Below, one piece after another: positions 16,064-24,683 of a stretch of DNA of 64,000 nucleotides; positions within the stretch are counted from its first letter, which is position 1; each line of letters opens with the position of its first letter. The translations under genes were made by a program, and so were the position numbers. The stretch is from Streptacidiphilus sp. ASG 303. GTDB lineage: Bacteria > Actinomycetota > Actinomycetes > Streptomycetales > Streptomycetaceae. The stretch is from contig NZ_JAJLRA010000005.1 of the NCBI RefSeq assembly GCF_020991365.1, forward strand, positions 310,001 to 374,000. Reading direction: 5' to 3'. The notes beneath the pieces were generated by a model that saw only the letters and a program-made list of their open reading frames with translations, had not been told where the DNA came from and ran no database searches.

Positions 16064-16258
16064 TCAGCTCGTCAGGTTGTTGAGCGTTCTGGCGAGTTCG
16101 GTGAGGAAGTGCTGGATCGGCGTCGCCGCGGACGACTGCGCGAGGAAGAAGCCGAAGAGGGCGCCGAGTATGGCGTGCCCGAGCTTCATCGACTTGTTCC
16201 TGATCAGAATGATCAGAATGATCGCGAACAGGACCAACGCGGAGACGGAGAAGATCAC
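16064..16258 (-). CDS. Small two-helix membrane protein
   Basis: This 64-aa protein starts with a hydrophobic helix (residues 2-20, SVSALVLFAIILIILI). A short RNKSMKLGHA loop follows, then a second helix (ILGALFGFFLAQSSA) and a soluble tail IQHFLTELARTLNNL. The pattern MIFSVSALVL...LGHAILGALFGFFLA matches a family of small Streptomyces membrane proteins often found near mobile elements and conjugation genes; its function is unknown. The GTG at 16258 is the start, with AAGTGAAT upstream. Its AT-richer codons differ from its neighbours and suggest transfer. Confidence 0.75.
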   Translation of the reverse strand: MIFSVSALVLFAIILIILIRNKSMKLGHAILGALFGFFLAQSSAATPIQHFLTELARTLNNLTS

Positions 16259-16677
16259 CCGGATTCACTTCCTCGGTCGCTACTGCTCAGGGCCTGGTGC
16301 CGACGGTCCCGGGCAGGGACGACCGGTGACGCTCCCTCGGTACGCCGCCCGCCGGTTCGCATGCGACGCCCCCCTTCCGAGTTCCCGACCGGTCCCGCCC
16401 GCAACCCAGTCTGGTCCGCCGCACCCGCCCCGTAAAGGACCCACCGCTCACATCACATCACGCGGCGTCCACCACGGCGAAAACGCGCCGATCAGCGAGG
16501 TGCCGTTGATCGGCTCCGGCGGCGTGCGGTGCACGGAGGAGCCGGGCCGGGCAGGGGTCCCGGACGGCTCCGAGGTTGTCCGAAGATCGACTCGGCCGTT
16601 TGACCCGCCGCCACCGGGGCGTCGTGCGGGGCCCGGAGCCGCCGTCGGGCCCGCCGGCCCGCCGGTCCGCCGGTCCG
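16259..16677. other. Intergenic region
   Basis: 419 nt lie between two minus-strand genes. A short inverted repeat GCCGATCA...TGATCGGC occurs near 16,487-16,515, and a C/G-rich CCGCCGGTCC repeat near 16,650-16,675 follows the phosphatase gene. No gene is evident. Confidence 0.45.
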
Positions 16678-17859
16678 CTAGGCGCGCCAGACCAGTAGCA
16701 GGGCCCGGTCGTCGTTGACGTCCTTGGCCACCGTCTCGATGAGCCGCCAGGCCGCCCCGCGGAAGCCGCCGGCCACCATCCGGTCCGCCTCGCCCATGAG
16801 CCGGTCCATGCCCTCGGAGAGGTCCCGGCCGGGGACCTCGACCATGCCGTCGGTGCAGAGCATCAGGACGTCGCCCCGGTCGAGGCGGCCGCGCACCCCC
16901 GCGAACTTGGCGCCGTCGTAGATGCCCAGCAGCGGCCCCTCGGCCGCCTCCTTGACCTCCCAGCGGCCGGCGCCCGCACACATCTGCATGCCCGGGAGGT
17001 GGCCCGCCGAGAGCAGCTCGTACTCGCCGCTGTCGAGGTCCAGCGCGAGGTGGACGGCGGTGGCGAAGCCCTCCTCCCACTCCTGGCGCAGCAGGTAGCC
17101 GTTGGCGGCGGGCAGGAAGTCGTGCGGCGGCAGCGATCCGAGCAGGCCGCCGAAGGCGCCGGAGAGGAGCAGGGCGCGGGAGCCGGCGTCCATGCCCTTG
17201 CCGGAGACGTCGGCGACGACCGCCTCCAGGACGCTGCCGTCCTGGCCGGTGCGGGCCGCCACCACGAAGTCGCCGGAGAAGGACTGGCCGCCGGCGGGCT
17301 TGAGCGCCACCTCGGCGTGCCAGCCGGCCGGCAGCGGCGGGATCTGGCTCTGCACCCGCAGCCGCTCGCGCAGGTCGAAGAGCATGGAGCCGCCGCGCCG
17401 CCAGGGCACGCCGACCCGGCTGCGGAACTGGGCGAGGAGCAGCCCGGCGATGCCGACGGCGCCGACGACCAGCGCCGCGCCCGGGGTGACGCCGGCCTGG
17501 TAGGACCCCGGTCCTCCGGAGGCGGCGCGCTCGGCGGCGTGCACCACGGACTCGACGGAGAGCCCGGCGGCGGCCGCCGCGTAGAGGAGCACCAGGCTGC
17601 TGGGCCGCAGCAGGAAGGCGCCGGCGAGGATGGGCAGGACCAGGGCGGTGGGCGGGCACCAGACGGGCTGCCGGATGTTGAGGACGACCAGCAGCGGGCA
17701 GAGGGCGAGCAGGACGCCGAAGGCGAGCCAGTCGGAGGCGTCCCCGCGGAAGTAGTCGACCCCGGTGCGGCGCAGCCTGCGGTAGGCCCGGCGGAGCGCC
17801 TTGCGCACCCGGGCCGTCGCGGTCGTCCGGGGTGCGGTGCCCGGCCTGCTGCCTGCCAT
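16678..17859 (-). CDS. Membrane-anchored PP2C/SpoIIE-type serine phosphatase
   Basis: This is a 393-aa protein. After a basic N-terminus come about four transmembrane helices (residues 45-160: WLAFGVLLALCPLLVVL, PTALVLPILAGAFLL, LVLLYAAAAAGL, ALVVGAVGIAGLLLA). A cytosolic SpoIIE-type phosphatase domain follows, with AGGQSFSGDFV, VVADVSGKGMDA, FATAVHLALDLDSGEYELLSAGHLPG and VLMLCTDGMVEV, whose aspartates bind Mn/Mg. Such enzymes dephosphorylate anti-anti-sigma factors in Streptomyces; no sensor PAS/GAF or kinase domain is fused here. The ATG at 17859 is preceded by TAAGG; the longer open frame lacks family similarity. Confidence 0.9.
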   Translation of the reverse strand: MAGSRPGTAPRTTATARVRKALRRAYRRLRRTGVDYFRGDASDWLAFGVLLALCPLLVVLNIRQPVWCPPTALVLPILAGAFLLRPSSLVLLYAAAAAGLSVESVVHAAERAASGGPGSYQAGVTPGAALVVGAVGIAGLLLAQFRSRVGVPWRRGGSMLFDLRERLRVQSQIPPLPAGWHAEVALKPAGGQSFSGDFVVAARTGQDGSVLEAVVADVSGKGMDAGSRALLLSGAFGGLLGSLPPHDFLPAANGYLLRQEWEEGFATAVHLALDLDSGEYELLSAGHLPGMQMCAGAGRWEVKEAAEGPLLGIYDGAKFAGVRGRLDRGDVLMLCTDGMVEVPGRDLSEGMDRLMGEADRMVAGGFRGAAWRLIETVAKDVNDDRALLLVWRA

Positions 17860-18136
17860 GGGGCACGACCTTATCCAGCCGCCGCGCACGCGTCGATGTC
17901 CGGCGCCGGCGGAAGGCCCGTCTTCGGCCGTTCCGGGACGTTCGGGGGGTTGCGGCGGCGCGGCGGCGCACGGGTGCGCGCGGGGGTGCGTGCCGTCGGC
18001 ACGCGCCGGGGGGCCGGCCCGCGGCCGGGCGTACCGGCCGGGGGCGGCCGGCTCGGGAAAGGGCGCGCCGGGGGCCGGGTCGGCGGTACGCCGGGGGCTG
18101 AATACGCAGAGGGCAGGGATACGCCGGGGAGCAGGG

Positions 18137-18946
18137 TCAGCGGCGCTGGCAGCCCGGGCACCAGAAGAGGTTGCGGGCGGCCAGGGTCTCGGTGCGGACG
18201 GGCTGCCCGCAGACCAGGCAGGGCTGCCCGGCCCGGCGGTAGACGTAGACCTCGCCGCCGTGGCCGTCCAGCCGCGGCGGGCGGCCCATCGCCTCCGGGG
18301 TGTGCTCGGGGCGGACGGTGTCGATGCGGCCCGCCGCGACACCGTCGCGCATCAGCAGCACCAGGTCGTCCCAGAGGGCGTCCCACTCGGCGCGGTCGAG
18401 GTCGCGGCCGGCCCGGTGCGGGTGGATGCCCTGCCGGAAGAGCACCTCGGCCCGGTAGATGTTGCCGACGCCGGCCACGGCCTTCTGGTCCATGAGCAGC
18501 GCGGCGACGGAGGTGCGGCTGCGGGAGACCCGCTGCCAGCCGCGGTCCGGGGAGTCGCCGGGGCGCAGCGGGTCGGGGCCGAGGCGGGCGTGCAGGGCGT
18601 CCTTCTCGGCGGGGGTGTACAGCTCGCAGGCGGCCGGGCCGCGCAGGTCGGCGTGGGCGTCCTCGCTCTCCAGCCGCAGCCGGACGGCGCCGACCGGCGC
18701 GGGCGCGGGCGCGCCGCCGAAGGCGACCTTCCCGTACAGGCCGAGGTGGATGTGGACCCAGCCGGCGGCGCCGAAGCCGAGGAGGAGGTGCTTGCCGTGG
18801 GCGTCGGCCTCCTCCAGCACCCGGCCGTCGACGAGCGCCGCGCTCTCCGCGAAGCGGCCCTGGGGGCTGGAGGCGCGGACGGGCCGGCCGCCGAACACCC
18901 GCAGGTGTGCGGCGGCCAGCCGGTGGATGGTGTGGCCCTCGGGCAC
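18137..18946 (-). CDS. nei: Fpg/Nei-family DNA glycosylase/AP lyase
   Basis: This 269-aa base-excision repair enzyme removes oxidised bases. After the initiator, Pro-2 and Glu-3 (PEGHTIHRLA) are the catalytic pair. The H2TH region reads SVAALLMDQKAVAGVGNIYRAEVLF, and the C-terminal zinc finger is C-x2-C (CLVCGQPV) followed by C-x2-C (WCPGCQ). PEGHT with IHR is the Nei-type rather than the MutM-type start. The GTG at 18946 gives Pro-2 and Glu-3 the correct positions. It lies 17 nt downstream of rpiB and is probably co-transcribed with it. Confidence 0.93.
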   Translation of the reverse strand: MPEGHTIHRLAAAHLRVFGGRPVRASSPQGRFAESAALVDGRVLEEADAHGKHLLLGFGAAGWVHIHLGLYGKVAFGGAPAPAPVGAVRLRLESEDAHADLRGPAACELYTPAEKDALHARLGPDPLRPGDSPDRGWQRVSRSRTSVAALLMDQKAVAGVGNIYRAEVLFRQGIHPHRAGRDLDRAEWDALWDDLVLLMRDGVAAGRIDTVRPEHTPEAMGRPPRLDGHGGEVYVYRRAGQPCLVCGQPVRTETLAARNLFWCPGCQRR

Positions 18947-18963
18947 CGGTCCGTCCTCGGGGC

Positions 18964-19452
18964 TCAGGACTCCTGCGGGTGGTGGGCCGGGATCGGCGGG
19001 AGGGCCCCGGTGGTCTCGTACTCGCTGAGCATCGCGATGCGGCGGGTGTGGCGCTCGGCCCCGGAGTACGGGGTGCTGAGGAAGACCTCGACGAAGCGGG
19101 TCGCCTCCTCCTGGGTGTGCATGCGGGCGCCGACGCTGACGACGTTGGCGTTGTTGTGCTCGCGGCCGAGCATGGCGGTCTCGTCGCTCCACGCGAGGGC
19201 CGCGCGCACGCCCTTGACCTTGTTGGCGGCGATGGCCTCGCCATTGCCGGAGCCGCCGATGACGACGCCCAGGGCCTCGGGGTCGGCGGCGGTGCGCTCG
19301 GCGGCCCGCAGGCAGAACGGCGGGTAGTCGTCCTCGGCGTCGTAGAGGTGCGGCCCGCAGTCGACGGGCTCGTGGCCGGCGGCCTTCAGCCACTGCACGA
19401 GGTGCTGCTTCAGGTCGTATCCGGCGTGGTCGGATCCCAGGTACACGCGCAT
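18964..19452 (-). CDS. rpiB: Ribose-5-phosphate isomerase B
   Basis: This 162-aa RpiB interconverts ribose-5-phosphate and ribulose-5-phosphate. It has the N-terminal GSDHAGYDLKQHL and the active-site VVIGGSGNGEAIAANKVKGVRAAL. The latter has Ser-Gly-Asn-Gly where many RpiB enzymes have a catalytic Cys, a variant known in actinobacteria. REHNNANVVSVGARM follows. The length fits the family. The ATG at 19452 is the likely start. The nei gene follows directly, an association seen across Streptomyces. Confidence 0.95.
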   Translation of the reverse strand: MRVYLGSDHAGYDLKQHLVQWLKAAGHEPVDCGPHLYDAEDDYPPFCLRAAERTAADPEALGVVIGGSGNGEAIAANKVKGVRAALAWSDETAMLGREHNNANVVSVGARMHTQEEATRFVEVFLSTPYSGAERHTRRIAMLSEYETTGALPPIPAHHPQES

Positions 19453-19542
19453 GTACAGGAGTGTGACACGGAGCACGGGGCAGGGGCGGCCCGGGGTCGG
19501 CCGGGTGGGGCACCGCTGAGCTGCGCCTTTCCGGTGAGGGGG

Positions 19543-19571
19543 TTCCGAAAATCGGACAGAGCGGTTAGGTT
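19543..19571 (+). promoter_or_regulatory. Candidate promoter of the APC permease
   Basis: TTCCGA (19,543-19,548) and TAGGTT (19,566-19,571) are 17 nt apart, 87 nt upstream of the ATG. They resemble a HrdB-type -35/-10. Confidence 0.4.
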
Positions 19572-19657
19572 GCCCGAATTGCGCGGTCCCGTCCCCCGCC
19601 CTCGGGCAACCGCTGCCGAGGGCTGTCCCCACCGCGCGGAAAGGCAGCAGTCAGCAG

Positions 19658-21181
19658 ATGAGCACGGAAACGACCCCCGGGAAGCAGGTCCGCGCCGACG
19701 CCGGCGCACCCCCCTCCCCCGGCACGTCCGGCACCGCGCCCGCGGGCCGCGGCGGCCGGGGTGCCCAGGGCGGCCCCGGCGACGGCGGCCTGCAGGCCGG
19801 GCTCAAGAACCGGCACCTGTCGATGATCGCCATCGGCGGCGTCATCGGCGCCGGCCTCTTCGTCGGCTCCGGCGCGGGCATCGCCGCGACCGGCCCCGGC
19901 ATCCTCCTCTCCTACGCACTGGCCGGCCTGGTGGTCGTCCTCGTGATGCGGATGCTGGGCGAGATGGCGGCCGCGGACCCGCAGTCCGGGTCCTTCTCGG
20001 CGTACGCGGACCGGGCGCTGGGCCGCTGGGCCGGCTTCTCGATCGGGTGGCTGTACTGGTTCTTCTGGGTGGTGGTGCTGGCGGTGGAGGCCACCGCGGG
20101 CGCCACGATCCTCAACCACTGGATCCCCGCGGTGCCGCAGTGGGTGTTCGCCCTGGCCGTGATGGGCGTGCTGACCGCGACCAACCTCTTCTCGGTGTCG
20201 TCCTACGGCGAGTTCGAGTTCTGGTTCGCCGGGATCAAGGTGGTGGCGATCGTCGCCTTCATCGTGGTGGGCGCGCTGGCGGTGTTCGGCGTGCTGCCGG
20301 GCACCCACGCGGTCGGGGCGAGCAACCTGACCGGGCACGGCGGCTTCCTGCCGAACGGCGTCGGCGCCGTCTTCACCGGCATGCTCACCGTGGTCTTCGC
20401 CTTCATGGGCAGCGAGATCGTGACCCTGGCGGCGGGCGAGTCCGCCGAGCCGGAGAAGGCCGTGAGCCGGGCCACCAACAGCGTGATCTGGCGGATCGCC
20501 GTCTTCTACCTGGGCTCCATCGCCATCGTGGTGACCCTGCTGCCGTGGGACTCCTCCTCGGTGGCGGAGAGCCCGTACGTCGCGGTCCTCAAGCACGTCG
20601 GCATCCCGGGCGCCGCCCAGGTGATGGACGTGATCGTGCTCACCGCCGTGCTGTCCTGCCTGAACTCGGGCCTGTACACGGCCTCCCGGATGGCCTTCTC
20701 GCTGGGCCGCCGCGGCGACGCGCCGAAGGCGTTCGCGAGCGTCAGCGGACGCGGCGTGCCGCGGGTGGCGATCCTGGCGTCGGTGGTCTTCGGCTTTGTC
20801 GCGGTGTTCTTCAACTACACCTCGCCGGACACCGTCTTCCAGTTCCTGCTGAACTCCTCCGGCGCGGTCGCGCTCTTCGTGTGGCTGGTGATCTGCTTCT
20901 CGCAGCTGCGGATGCGGCGGATCCACGAGCGGGAGGACCCGGCGCGGCTCACCGTGCGGATGTGGCTCTACCCGTACCTGACCTGGGCGACCATCGGCCT
21001 GATCGGCTTCGTCGTGGTCTACATGTTCACCACGCACGACGGCCGGACGCAGATGGTGCTCTCGCTGGCGGCGGCGGCACTGGTGCTGGTCGCCTCGGCG
21101 GTGGTGCAGCGGCGGCGGCGCGGCAGCGCAAAGGCCGCGGAGGCCGCGGGGTCCGCGGCGGGCGCCGGCGCGGCGCGCTGA
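19658..21181 (+). CDS. APC-superfamily amino-acid permease
   Basis: This is a 507-aa, 12-helix proton-coupled amino-acid transporter. After a 40-residue Gly/Ala/Pro-rich tail, TM1 has the substrate-binding unwound motif IGGVIGAGLFVGSGAG (about residues 67-82). RMLGEMAAADP and the EFEFWFAGIKVVAI segment are typical of the AAT/AnsP/GabP group, which carries asparagine, GABA or aromatic residues. The end is basic and cytosolic. GGAAAGG precedes the ATG at 19658. A close paralogue lies at 22,143-23,597, and asparaginase lies about 10 kb downstream, so asparagine uptake is a reasonable but unproven guess. Confidence 0.93.
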   Translation: MSTETTPGKQVRADAGAPPSPGTSGTAPAGRGGRGAQGGPGDGGLQAGLKNRHLSMIAIGGVIGAGLFVGSGAGIAATGPGILLSYALAGLVVVLVMRMLGEMAAADPQSGSFSAYADRALGRWAGFSIGWLYWFFWVVVLAVEATAGATILNHWIPAVPQWVFALAVMGVLTATNLFSVSSYGEFEFWFAGIKVVAIVAFIVVGALAVFGVLPGTHAVGASNLTGHGGFLPNGVGAVFTGMLTVVFAFMGSEIVTLAAGESAEPEKAVSRATNSVIWRIAVFYLGSIAIVVTLLPWDSSSVAESPYVAVLKHVGIPGAAQVMDVIVLTAVLSCLNSGLYTASRMAFSLGRRGDAPKAFASVSGRGVPRVAILASVVFGFVAVFFNYTSPDTVFQFLLNSSGAVALFVWLVICFSQLRMRRIHEREDPARLTVRMWLYPYLTWATIGLIGFVVVYMFTTHDGRTQMVLSLAAAALVLVASAVVQRRRRGSAKAAEAAGSAAGAGAAR

Positions 21182-21207
21182 GCCCGCCCGGTCCGCGACG
21201 GGCGCAC

Positions 21208-21262
21208 GCACGCCGGAGGCCGGCGGCCGACCTGGGGGGTCGGCCGCCGGCCTCCGGCGTGC
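21208..21262. terminator. 25-bp perfect hairpin between convergent genes
   Basis: 21,208-21,232 pairs without mismatch with 21,238-21,262 around a TGGGG loop. It separates the plus-strand permease from minus-strand bioY and should terminate both. Confidence 0.8.
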
Positions 21263-21273
21263 TGCGGGACGGT

Positions 21274-21873
21274 TCAGCCGCGGCGGCCGGCCACCCGCCA
21301 GGCGAGCGGCAGGGCGCCCATGGCGACGGCGATCTTCAGGGCGTCGCCGGGCAGGTAGGGGTACAGGCCCAGCTCGGCGGCGCGGCCGAGGGAGACGTGC
21401 AGCGAGGCCGCCAGGTACGGCACGCCGACGGCGTAGACGGCGAGGTTGCCCAGGGCCATCGCGCCCGCGGTGCGCAGCGGGCCGCGGTCGGCGCCGCGGC
21501 GGGCGAGCGCGCCCACCAGGCCGGCGGCCAGCACCATGCCGACGACGTAGCCGAGGGTGGCCAGGCCGGCGCCGGAGGCGCCCTCGGAGAACCAGGGCAG
21601 CCCGGCCACGCCCGCCAGCAGGTACAGGCCGAGCGAGGCGGCGCCGCGGCGGGCGCCCAGGGCGCTGCCGACGAGCAGGGCGGCGAAGGTCTGGCCGGTC
21701 ACCGGCACCGGGGAGCCGGGGACCGGGACGCTCAGCTGCGCGGCCAGGCCGGTGAGGGCGGCACCGCCCACCACCAGGGCGGCGTCGCGGGCCAGGGCGC
21801 GGGCGCCCTCGGCGGCGGGCAGCAGGTCGGCGAGGACGGCGCCGGGGCGGGTCGTGGCGGTGGCGGTGCTCAT
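21274..21873 (-). CDS. bioY: Biotin transporter substrate-binding subunit BioY
   Basis: This is a 199-aa, six-helix S-component of an ECF-type biotin transporter. Diagnostic pieces are VPVPGSPVPVTGQTFAALLVGSALGARRGAASLGLYLLAGVAGLPWF (about residues 50-95) and the C-terminal YLPGDALKIAVAMGALPL. No bioM/bioN energising genes are adjacent, so it acts alone or with a shared ECF module. The ATG at 21873 is preceded by GGAGACC. It is divergent from the second permease, with 269 nt between them. Confidence 0.95.
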   Translation of the reverse strand: MSTATATTRPGAVLADLLPAAEGARALARDAALVVGGAALTGLAAQLSVPVPGSPVPVTGQTFAALLVGSALGARRGAASLGLYLLAGVAGLPWFSEGASGAGLATLGYVVGMVLAAGLVGALARRGADRGPLRTAGAMALGNLAVYAVGVPYLAASLHVSLGRAAELGLYPYLPGDALKIAVAMGALPLAWRVAGRRG

Positions 21874-22142
21874 GCGCGGGTCTCCGGTGGTGGGGGTCGG
21901 GGGGCGCGTCCGCGGACGCGGGGGCGCACGCGGACACCTGTGAACGTACTCGGGCGGTCGCGGCGGCTCCCATGCAGGTGCCGACAGAGCCGGGGGGCGG
22001 TGCGTTGTGCACTCCGCACTGCCACGGAGCGTGAGCGGGTGTCCCGGATGCCGGGCATGCGCGGTTCGTCCTTGCGCCGGGCCGCCGGGCGTCCGGAGGA
22101 TGGGGCGCTGCCCTGCAGTCGACCACGTCTGGACCCGTCCCG

Positions 22143-23597
22143 ATGCCCCACTCCCCCGCGACGACCCCGACGACCCCGGAAAGCCCGGCGAGCCCGACAG
22201 GACCGGTGGACCCGGCAGACTCGGCAGCCCCGGCGGACGCGGCGCACGGGGAGGCGCCCGCACCGGGCCTCAGGCAGCGCCACCTGTCGATGATCGCCCT
22301 GGGCGGCGTCATCGGCGCCGGCCTCTTCGTCGGCTCCGGCGCCGGCATCGCCGCCGCCGGACCGGCGGTCGTCGTCGCCTTCGCCCTCTCCGGCCTGCTG
22401 GTGACGCTGGTGATGCGGATGCTCGGCGAGATGTCCGCCGCCCACCCCTCCAGCGGCTCCTTCTCCGTGCACGCCGAGCGGGAGATCGGTCCCTGGGCCG
22501 GACTGACCGTCGGCTGGACGTTCTGGGCGCTGCTCTGCGTCGGCATCGCCGTGGAGGCGATCGGCGCGGCGGACATCGCCTCCGGCTGGCTGCCGGCCGT
22601 GCCCTCCTGGGCGTGGGTGGCGGTCTTCATGGCGCTCTTCTGCGGCACCAACCTGGCGGCGGTGCGGAGCTTCGGCGAGTTCGAGTTCTGGTTCGCCGCC
22701 CTCAAGGTGGCGGCCATCGCCGCCTTCCTGGCCCTGGGCGTGCTGGCGGTGCTCGGCGTGCTGCCGGGCACGGACGCCCCCGGCGCGGCCCACCTCACCG
22801 GCGACGGCGGCTTCCTGCCCCACGGCGCGGCGGGCCTGGTCACCGGGCTGCTGGCGTCGGTGTTCGCGTACGGGGGGCTGGAGACCGTGACCATCGCGGC
22901 GGCCGAGTCGGACGACCCGGTGCGCGGCGTGGGCACCGCCGTACGGACCGCCGTGTGGCGGATCGGCCTCTTCTACGTGGGCTCGATGGCCCTCGTCGTC
23001 ACCCTGGTCCCGTGGAGCGACCCGGCCGTGGTCGAGCACGGCCCGTACGTCGCCGTCCTGGACCGCCTGGGCGTGCCGGCCGCCGGGCGGGTGATGACCG
23101 TGGTGGTGCTGGTGGCGCTGCTCTCCGCGATGAACGCCAACATCTACGGCGCCTCGCGGATGGCGCACTCCCTGGTGCGGCGCGGGCAGGGGCCGCGCGC
23201 CCTGGCCCCGGTGGCGGGCGGCGTGCCGCGGCGGGCGGTGCTGGCCTCGTCCGCGTTCGGGTTCGCCGCGGTGCTGCTCAGCCGCTGGTGGCCGGAGACG
23301 GTCTTCCGGTGGCTGCTGAACGCGGTCGGCGCCGGGGTGCTGGTGGTGTGGGCCTTCGTCGCGGTGTCCCAGCTGCGGATGCGGCGGCGGCTGGAGCGGG
23401 AGGCCCCGGAGCGGCTGGTGGTCCGCATGTGGGCCTTCCCGTACCTGACCTGGCTGGCCCTGGCCGGGGTCGCGGGGGTGCTGCTGCTCATGGCGGGGGA
23501 CCCGGCCGACCGGGTGCAGCTGTACGCCACCGGCGGCCTGACCGCCGCCCTGGCGCTGGTCGGCGCGGTGCGCGGACGGCGGCGCGCCCGGGACTGA
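22143..23597 (+). CDS. APC-superfamily amino-acid permease (paralogue)
   Basis: This 484-aa permease is clearly a paralogue of the one at 19,658. It shares HLSMIA-GGVIGAGLFVGSGAGIAA, MRMLGEM, GEFEFWFA-KV-AI and the same GGFLP loop and C-terminal QLRMRR. Differences in TM3 (WTFWALLCVGIAVEAIGAA in place of WLYWFFWVVVLAVEATAGA) suggest another substrate. The N-terminus is a 45-residue Pro/Ala-rich tail. The ATG at 22143 has no visible ribosome-binding site, so translation may start elsewhere or on a leaderless transcript. bioY sits between the two permeases on the opposite strand. Confidence 0.9.
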   Translation: MPHSPATTPTTPESPASPTGPVDPADSAAPADAAHGEAPAPGLRQRHLSMIALGGVIGAGLFVGSGAGIAAAGPAVVVAFALSGLLVTLVMRMLGEMSAAHPSSGSFSVHAEREIGPWAGLTVGWTFWALLCVGIAVEAIGAADIASGWLPAVPSWAWVAVFMALFCGTNLAAVRSFGEFEFWFAALKVAAIAAFLALGVLAVLGVLPGTDAPGAAHLTGDGGFLPHGAAGLVTGLLASVFAYGGLETVTIAAAESDDPVRGVGTAVRTAVWRIGLFYVGSMALVVTLVPWSDPAVVEHGPYVAVLDRLGVPAAGRVMTVVVLVALLSAMNANIYGASRMAHSLVRRGQGPRALAPVAGGVPRRAVLASSAFGFAAVLLSRWWPETVFRWLLNAVGAGVLVVWAFVAVSQLRMRRRLEREAPERLVVRMWAFPYLTWLALAGVAGVLLLMAGDPADRVQLYATGGLTAALALVGAVRGRRRARD

Positions 23598-23672
23598 GCG
23601 GCCCGGGCCCGAGCCGACCAGGCCCGAGCCGACCGGGACTGAGCGGCACGGGCCCGAGCGGGGCACGGCACG

Positions 23673-23711
23673 GGCCGGGCCCCGGACCGCGGTGCGGTCC
23701 GGGGCCCGGCC
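23673..23711. terminator. 18-bp perfect hairpin between convergent genes
   Basis: GGCCGGGCCCCGGACCGC (23,673-23,690) pairs with 23,694-23,711 around GGT, between the permease and the DsbA-like gene. Confidence 0.75.
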
Positions 23712-23726
23712 ACGGGAGGACGGGGG

Positions 23727-24401
23727 TCACTCGAAGGAGGGGCCCACGGTCCGGGTGCGCTTGATCTCGTAGAAGCCGGGGGTGCCGGCGACCAGGAGCG
23801 TGCCGTCCCACAGCCGGCCGGCGGCCTCGCCGCGCGGCACCGGCGTCACCACCGGGCCGAAGAAGGCGATCTGCTCGCCGTCGGCGCCGGGCACCGCGAT
23901 GACCGGGGTGCCGACGTCCTCGCCGACCAGGGTGATGCCCTCCTTGTGGGAGGCCCGCAGCGCCTCGTCGTATGCGTCGCCGTCGGCCGCGGCGGCCAGC
24001 TCGCGGGGCAGGCCCGCCTCCTCCAGGGCGTCCTCGATCGTCGCGCGGTCGCGCGGCAGGCCCTGGTGGTGGAAGCGGGTGCCCAGCGCCGTGTACAGCG
24101 GGCCGAGCACGTCGTCGCCGTGCTGCGCCGCGGCGGCGATGCAGACCCGGACCGGGCCCCACGCCTCGTCCAGGAACGACCGGTACTGCTCGGGCAGGTC
24201 GCGGCCCTCGTTGAGCACGGCGAGGCTCATCACGTGCCAGCGGGTGCGCACCGGGCGCACCTGCTCCACCTCCAGCATCCAGCGGGAGGTGATCCACGCC
24301 CAGGGGCAGAGCGGGTCGAACCAGAAGTCGGCGGTCGTGGCCCCGTCTGCGGTCTCTGCGGTCTCGGCGGTGTGCGCGGTCTCTGCGGTCACGGTTCCCA
24401 T
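23727..24401 (-). CDS. DsbA-fold oxidoreductase, Rv2466c-like
   Basis: This 224-aa protein has a thioredoxin fold with a helical insertion. The active-site loop reads FWFDPLCPWAWITSRW (about residues 26-41), and the C-terminal half has GTPVIAVPGADGEQIAFFGPVVTPVPRG with the cis-proline. It matches mycothiol-dependent nitroreductase/reductase proteins of the Rv2466c type, which use CPWC. Here the second cysteine is alanine (CPWA), so a monothiol mechanism is expected. Such proteins commonly neighbour pepN in Streptomyces, as here. The ATG at 24401 lies 282 nt from divergent pepN. Confidence 0.88.
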   Translation of the reverse strand: MGTVTAETAHTAETAETADGATTADFWFDPLCPWAWITSRWMLEVEQVRPVRTRWHVMSLAVLNEGRDLPEQYRSFLDEAWGPVRVCIAAAAQHGDDVLGPLYTALGTRFHHQGLPRDRATIEDALEEAGLPRELAAAADGDAYDEALRASHKEGITLVGEDVGTPVIAVPGADGEQIAFFGPVVTPVPRGEAAGRLWDGTLLVAGTPGFYEIKRTRTVGPSFE

Positions 24402-24580
24402 CCTCGTCGGCACGGCGGTGTCCAGGACGCCCAACGCGGCACGCCCGCGGACCATTCCCCGGCCGCGGGACCCGGCCCGGGACCCGGCGGCGGCAGCGGG
24501 CCGCTCCCGGGCGCGGCGGGCGGCCCCCCGGGGGAGGCGGGGGCGGTGCCGGAGCCGGGGGCACCACCGGGAAGGGGGCC

Positions 24581-24594
24581 GCGTGGGAGGATGC
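24581..24594 (+). promoter_or_regulatory. Conserved upstream element of pepN copy 1
   Basis: GCGTGGGAGGATGC occurs here, 90 nt before the first pepN start, and again at 27,415-27,428, 31 nt before the second. GAGGAT could serve as a -10. A promoter role is inferred from the conservation. Confidence 0.4.
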
Positions 24595-24683
24595 GGGAGG
24601 GCGGCCCACCGGTCGCGACCTGCCCAGACCTCACCTGACCGCCGCAAGCCGGACAAGCCGCACACGGACGAGGGAGTACCGCA

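Noticed and set aside
16064..16258. Holin of a prophage
   Set aside because: Two helices and a small size fit, but no phage gene is near and the sequence matches a chromosomal small-membrane-protein pattern.
21874..22142. Biotin-responsive riboswitch or BirA operator upstream of bioY
   Set aside because: No known riboswitch core or clear palindromic operator could be recognised.
18907..22293. An 1128-codon plus-strand open frame
   Set aside because: It crosses nei, rpiB, a permease and bioY in the wrong frame, with no domain.
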